From Hymenobacter coccineus (GTDB lineage Bacteria > Bacteroidota > Bacteroidia > Cytophagales > Hymenobacteraceae): 64,000 nt of DNA. This document shows positions 61,169-64,000 of this stretch, piece after piece. Both the position numbers and the translations under genes were made by a program. Below the pieces are notes generated by a model. That model had not been told where the DNA came from and ran no database searches. It saw only the letters and a list, made by a program, of their open reading frames with translations. The DNA lies in NCBI RefSeq assembly GCF_001816125.1, contig NZ_MDZA01000022.1:1-64000 (forward strand), given 5' to 3'. The number at the start of each line of letters is the position of its first letter. Within the stretch, counting starts at the first letter, position 1.

Positions 61169-62235
61169 ATGGCCCACGCTACTTACACGACTGACGATTT
61201 CCTGGCCGACGAATCCTTTCAGGCATTCGTGGCGGCGAGCGACCCCGCGGCCGTTGCGTTCTGGCAGGCCTGGGTGGAGCAGCACCCTGCCCAGGCGGCG
61301 GCATTCCACGAAGCTGCGGCGGTGCTCCAGCTACTGGTTACTAGTCGCCCTGCCCCCGCCCCAGCGCCCCTGAAACAGACGGAGCTGGCCAAGCTGTGGC
61401 ACGCCATGGAGCCCACTGGGGCCCCCGAGTCGCGGCTGCTATTGCGCAGCCGCCGCGCCACTCGCTCCCGGTGGTGGGCCGCAACAGCCTTGATAGCCGT
61501 CGTGCTATCAGTGGTGGCTGGCTTGGGTTTATGGCCGCGCCCCGCGGCGGCACCTACTTGGACGCGCTACGCCACGGCCGCCGGCCAGCACCGACAAGTG
61601 GGGCTGCCCGATGGCTCCCGCGTGGTACTGAACGGCAGCTCAGAGCTACGAATGACCGCCACCTGGCAGCCGGGCCAGGCCCGCGAAGTGTGGCTAACGG
61701 GCGAAGCTTATTTTGATGTTCAACACACGGCTCCGGCTGAGCTGAAGGCGGTGGCGGGGGCCCCGGCGCAGGTCAAGTTTACGGTGCACGCGGGGGCCCT
61801 CGACGTGGCCGTGCTCGGCACCCGGTTCGACGTGCTGAGTCGCGCCGGCACCACCAAAGTGGTGCTCAACAGCGGCCAGATTGAGTTGCGCCGCACGGCC
61901 GGCCCGCCCGAGCCGCTGCTGATGCAACCCGGCGACATGGTGGAATTCGACGCTGCTGCGCCCCGGGGGGCCTCGCCAAGCGCGCCGTGCAACCCGCCTT
62001 CTATTCGGCTTGGGCCAGCGGGCACCTCGACTTTAACGACACGCCGGTGGCAGAAATCATTGCCATGCTGGAAGACACTTATGGGTTGCAGATCACGCTG
62101 GGCAACCCCGCCTTGCGGCGGCAGAAGCTGACCGGCTCAGTCCCCAACCGCGACGTGGACGTGCTCCTGGATGCGCTTGGCAAGTCATTGGATGTCAAAG
62201 TACACCGCGCCGGCAACCGCGTGCGACTTGATTAA
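61169..62235 (+). pseudogene. FecR-type anti-sigma factor with 1-base frameshift
   Basis: The cytoplasmic N-terminal helix (residues about 1-90), a membrane helix (WWAATALIAVVLSVVAGLGL) and most of the FecR domain (GQHRQVGLPDGSRVVLNGSS, EVWLTGEAYFDVQ) are in one frame. In a run of six G at 61965-61970 one G is missing; restoring it gives RGGLAKRAVQPAFYSAWASG and the C-terminal STN-contact domain (FNDTPVAEIIAMLEDTYGLQ) to 62235. As read, the protein ends at 62131 with a wrong tail and lacks the part that contacts the receptor. Error or pseudogene are both possible. Confidence 0.85.
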
Positions 62236-62275
62236 TTTTTGCGTAATTTCTCCTACCCTTTCCCCTCTCCCGCCC

Positions 62276-64000
62276 ATGGTTCACTATACTCAATCGTTGA
62301 AGCTGCTGCCCCTGCTCCTGGCCGGGGGCCTGGCCGGCCGGGCGCAAAGCCCCGTGGTGGCCATGCTGCGGCCTGTACAAAGCGCGCCGGCCCCGGAAGC
62401 TGCCCCTAGCCAGGCCCGGGCCCGGGGCACGTCGCTGGAAAGCCTCCTGCAAGCGCTGCAGAAAGAGCACCACGCGTTTTTCCTGTACCGCACCGAGCTG
62501 GTGCGCAACAAGTTCGTGGACCTCGACGCGCGCACTTTCCCCTCCTGGGAAGATAAGCTGACCTACGCCGTAACGACGAGCGGCCTGCGGGTGGAGAAAA
62601 CCGACCGCAACGTGTACGTCATCTCGGGGCCCAAATTGCCGGGCCCCCAATCGCAAACGATTGCAGGAGGCCCCAGCGCCCCGGCCGAAGAGACAGCAAC
62701 CACCAGCCCGGCCGCCGTGCCCATTACCGGCCGCATAACGGCCCCCGACGGCAGCGGCCTGCCCGGCGTAACGGTGCTCGTAAAAGGCACCACCAACGGC
62801 GTGTCGACCGACGTGAACGGTAACTTCACCCTCAGCCTGCCCGATGCCAACGCCACGCTGGTGATATCAGCTGTGGGCTTCGTGACGCAGGAAGTGCCGC
62901 TGCAAGGCCGCACGCAGGTGAACGTGGCGCTGGTGACCGACGTGAAGGCCTTGGAGGAAGTGGTGGTACTGGGCTACACCACCGAGCGCAAGGCCGACCT
63001 CACTGGCGCCGTGGCCCAGGTGAACCAGCGCGACATCAACGCGCTGCCGGTGACCGGGGTCGCCCAGATTTTGCAGGGCAAGGCGGCGGGCGTGTCCATC
63101 ACGGCGGCCACCGGGGCCCCGGGCGAGAACATCGCCGTGCGCATCCGCGGGGTGGGCACCATCAACGACAACAACCCGCTCTACATCATCGACGGCGTGC
63201 CGACCAAGGACGGCATCAACCAGATTTCGCCCAACGACATCGAGAGCATCAACGTGCTGAAGGATGCCTCGTCGGCCGCCATCTACGGGGCCCGGGCCTC
63301 GAACGGGGTGGTGGTGGTGACCACGAAGCGCGGCAAATCGGGCAAGCCGCGCCTGAGCGTGAGCGCCTACAGCGGCGTGCAAACGGCCACCAACCTCATC
63401 AAAATGGCCAACACCGACCAGTACGTGGCAGCCTACAACGTGGCCGCCACCAACGACGGCCGGGCCCCCATTCCGGCCGCGGTGGCCGCCACGCTGCCCA
63501 ACGTGAACTGGCTGAAGGAGGTACTGAAACCCGCCATGCAGCACAACGTGCAGCTCGACGTGAGCGGCGGCGGCGAGAACTCGCAGTACATCGTGTCGGG
63601 CAGCTACCTCACGCAGGACGGCTTGGTAAACAACTCGTCGTATGATCGTTACAATCTGCGCACGGCGGTGAGCAGCTCGCTTTCGAAGTATGTAAAGATT
63701 GGCACCAACGCGAACCTGTCGTATGCTAAAACCCGGCAGGTGGGCGCCTCCGGCGACGGCTTCGGCGACGGCAACCCGGGGGCCAGCATCGTGCGCTTTG
63801 CGCTGTTCCGCACGCCGGGCACGCCGGTGTACAACGACCAGGGGCAGTTTGTGGACTTGCCCACGGCGGGCGGCCAGCCGGCCTCGGCGTTCCTCGGCGA
63901 CGGCATCAACCCGGTGGCCCTGGCCGACGCCACGGACCGCAACTTCAACGCCTACTCGGTGCTCGGCAACGCCTACGTGGAGGTGACGCCGGTGGCGCAC
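62276..64000 (+). CDS. SusC/RagA TonB-dependent receptor with STN domain (partial, runs off the window)
   Basis: 575 codons are visible without a stop. In order: a signal peptide, an STN domain (about residues 60-120, LESLLQALQKEHHAFFLYRT), a carboxypeptidase-regulatory-like domain (GRITAPDGSGLPGVTVLVKG), the ALEEVVVLGYTT linker, a plug with LYIIDGVPTKDG and DIESINVLKDASSAAIYGAR, and the first barrel strands. The STN domain, together with the sigma and FecR genes upstream, marks it as a transducing receptor. Confidence 0.93.
   Translation, partial: MVHYTQSLKLLPLLLAGGLAGRAQSPVVAMLRPVQSAPAPEAAPSQARARGTSLESLLQALQKEHHAFFLYRTELVRNKFVDLDARTFPSWEDKLTYAVTTSGLRVEKTDRNVYVISGPKLPGPQSQTIAGGPSAPAEETATTSPAAVPITGRITAPDGSGLPGVTVLVKGTTNGVSTDVNGNFTLSLPDANATLVISAVGFVTQEVPLQGRTQVNVALVTDVKALEEVVVLGYTTERKADLTGAVAQVNQRDINALPVTGVAQILQGKAAGVSITAATGAPGENIAVRIRGVGTINDNNPLYIIDGVPTKDGINQISPNDIESINVLKDASSAAIYGARASNGVVVVTTKRGKSGKPRLSVSAYSGVQTATNLIKMANTDQYVAAYNVAATNDGRAPIPAAVAATLPNVNWLKEVLKPAMQHNVQLDVSGGGENSQYIVSGSYLTQDGLVNNSSYDRYNLRTAVSSSLSKYVKIGTNANLSYAKTRQVGASGDGFGDGNPGASIVRFALFRTPGTPVYNDQGQFVDLPTAGGQPASAFLGDGINPVALADATDRNFNAYSVLGNAYVEVTPVAH

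Overview
The window looks like a chromosomal segment of a Bacteroidota bacterium close to Hymenobacter (Cytophagales). The grounds are SusC/SusD pairs, a one-protein hybrid two-component regulator, an ECF sigma/FecR/TonB-receptor unit, lipoproteins, TAnnTTTG-type promoters, weak ribosome binding sites and high GC with heavy use of the word GGGGCCC. This genus-level call is inference. I see no rRNA, tRNA, CRISPR array or prophage.

Layout. 88-1730: a small secreted protein, then a decayed esterase and a fragment of a GH30 glucosidase gene. 2307-13330 (+): a Wza/Wzc/Wzy/Wzx-type exopolysaccharide locus with four glycosyltransferase genes and a beta-helix lyase-like protein. Its middle (about 7.4-10.15 kb) is strikingly AT-rich and looks imported. 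13654-28591 (-): a polysaccharide utilisation locus. It has a hybrid sensor/regulator with a periplasmic sugar-binding domain, a PfkB-type sugar kinase, SusC, SusD, three GH30 enzymes (two frameshifted) and a carboxylesterase.

28813-38359 (+): a cluster for an activated ulosonic-acid-like sugar. It encodes a GT-B transferase, an SpsF-type cytidylyltransferase, a split transketolase, a class III aminotransferase, an SDR, a KdsC-type phosphatase, a NeuB-type synthase without its SAF domain, a fatty-acid-hydroxylase family protein and an SMR-type membrane protein. Four of its intergenic gaps hold long, nearly perfect palindromes of two families. This cluster, with its palindromes, is my best candidate for an undescribed system.

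38388-41420: a NarL-type regulator, a DUF1345 protein and nicotinate phosphoribosyltransferase. 41533-43293: a lipoprotein gene cut by an IS3-family element whose ends and target duplication can be read exactly. 43351-52485 (-): the 2-oxoglutarate dehydrogenase genes lpd, odhB (frameshifted) and odhA, interleaved with two HEPN/MNT toxin-antitoxin modules, one of which carries a copy of the lpd 3' end, and with decayed Crp and roadblock genes. 52718-60284: mostly conserved-hypothetical, secreted or stress-type proteins (including a double CsbD protein) and an exonuclease. 60404-64000: an ECF sigma factor, a frameshifted FecR anti-sigma factor and the start of a SusC receptor with an STN domain, which runs off the window.

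Several genes differ from an intact reading frame by single bases in G/C runs. Some lesions may therefore be sequence errors rather than real pseudogenes.
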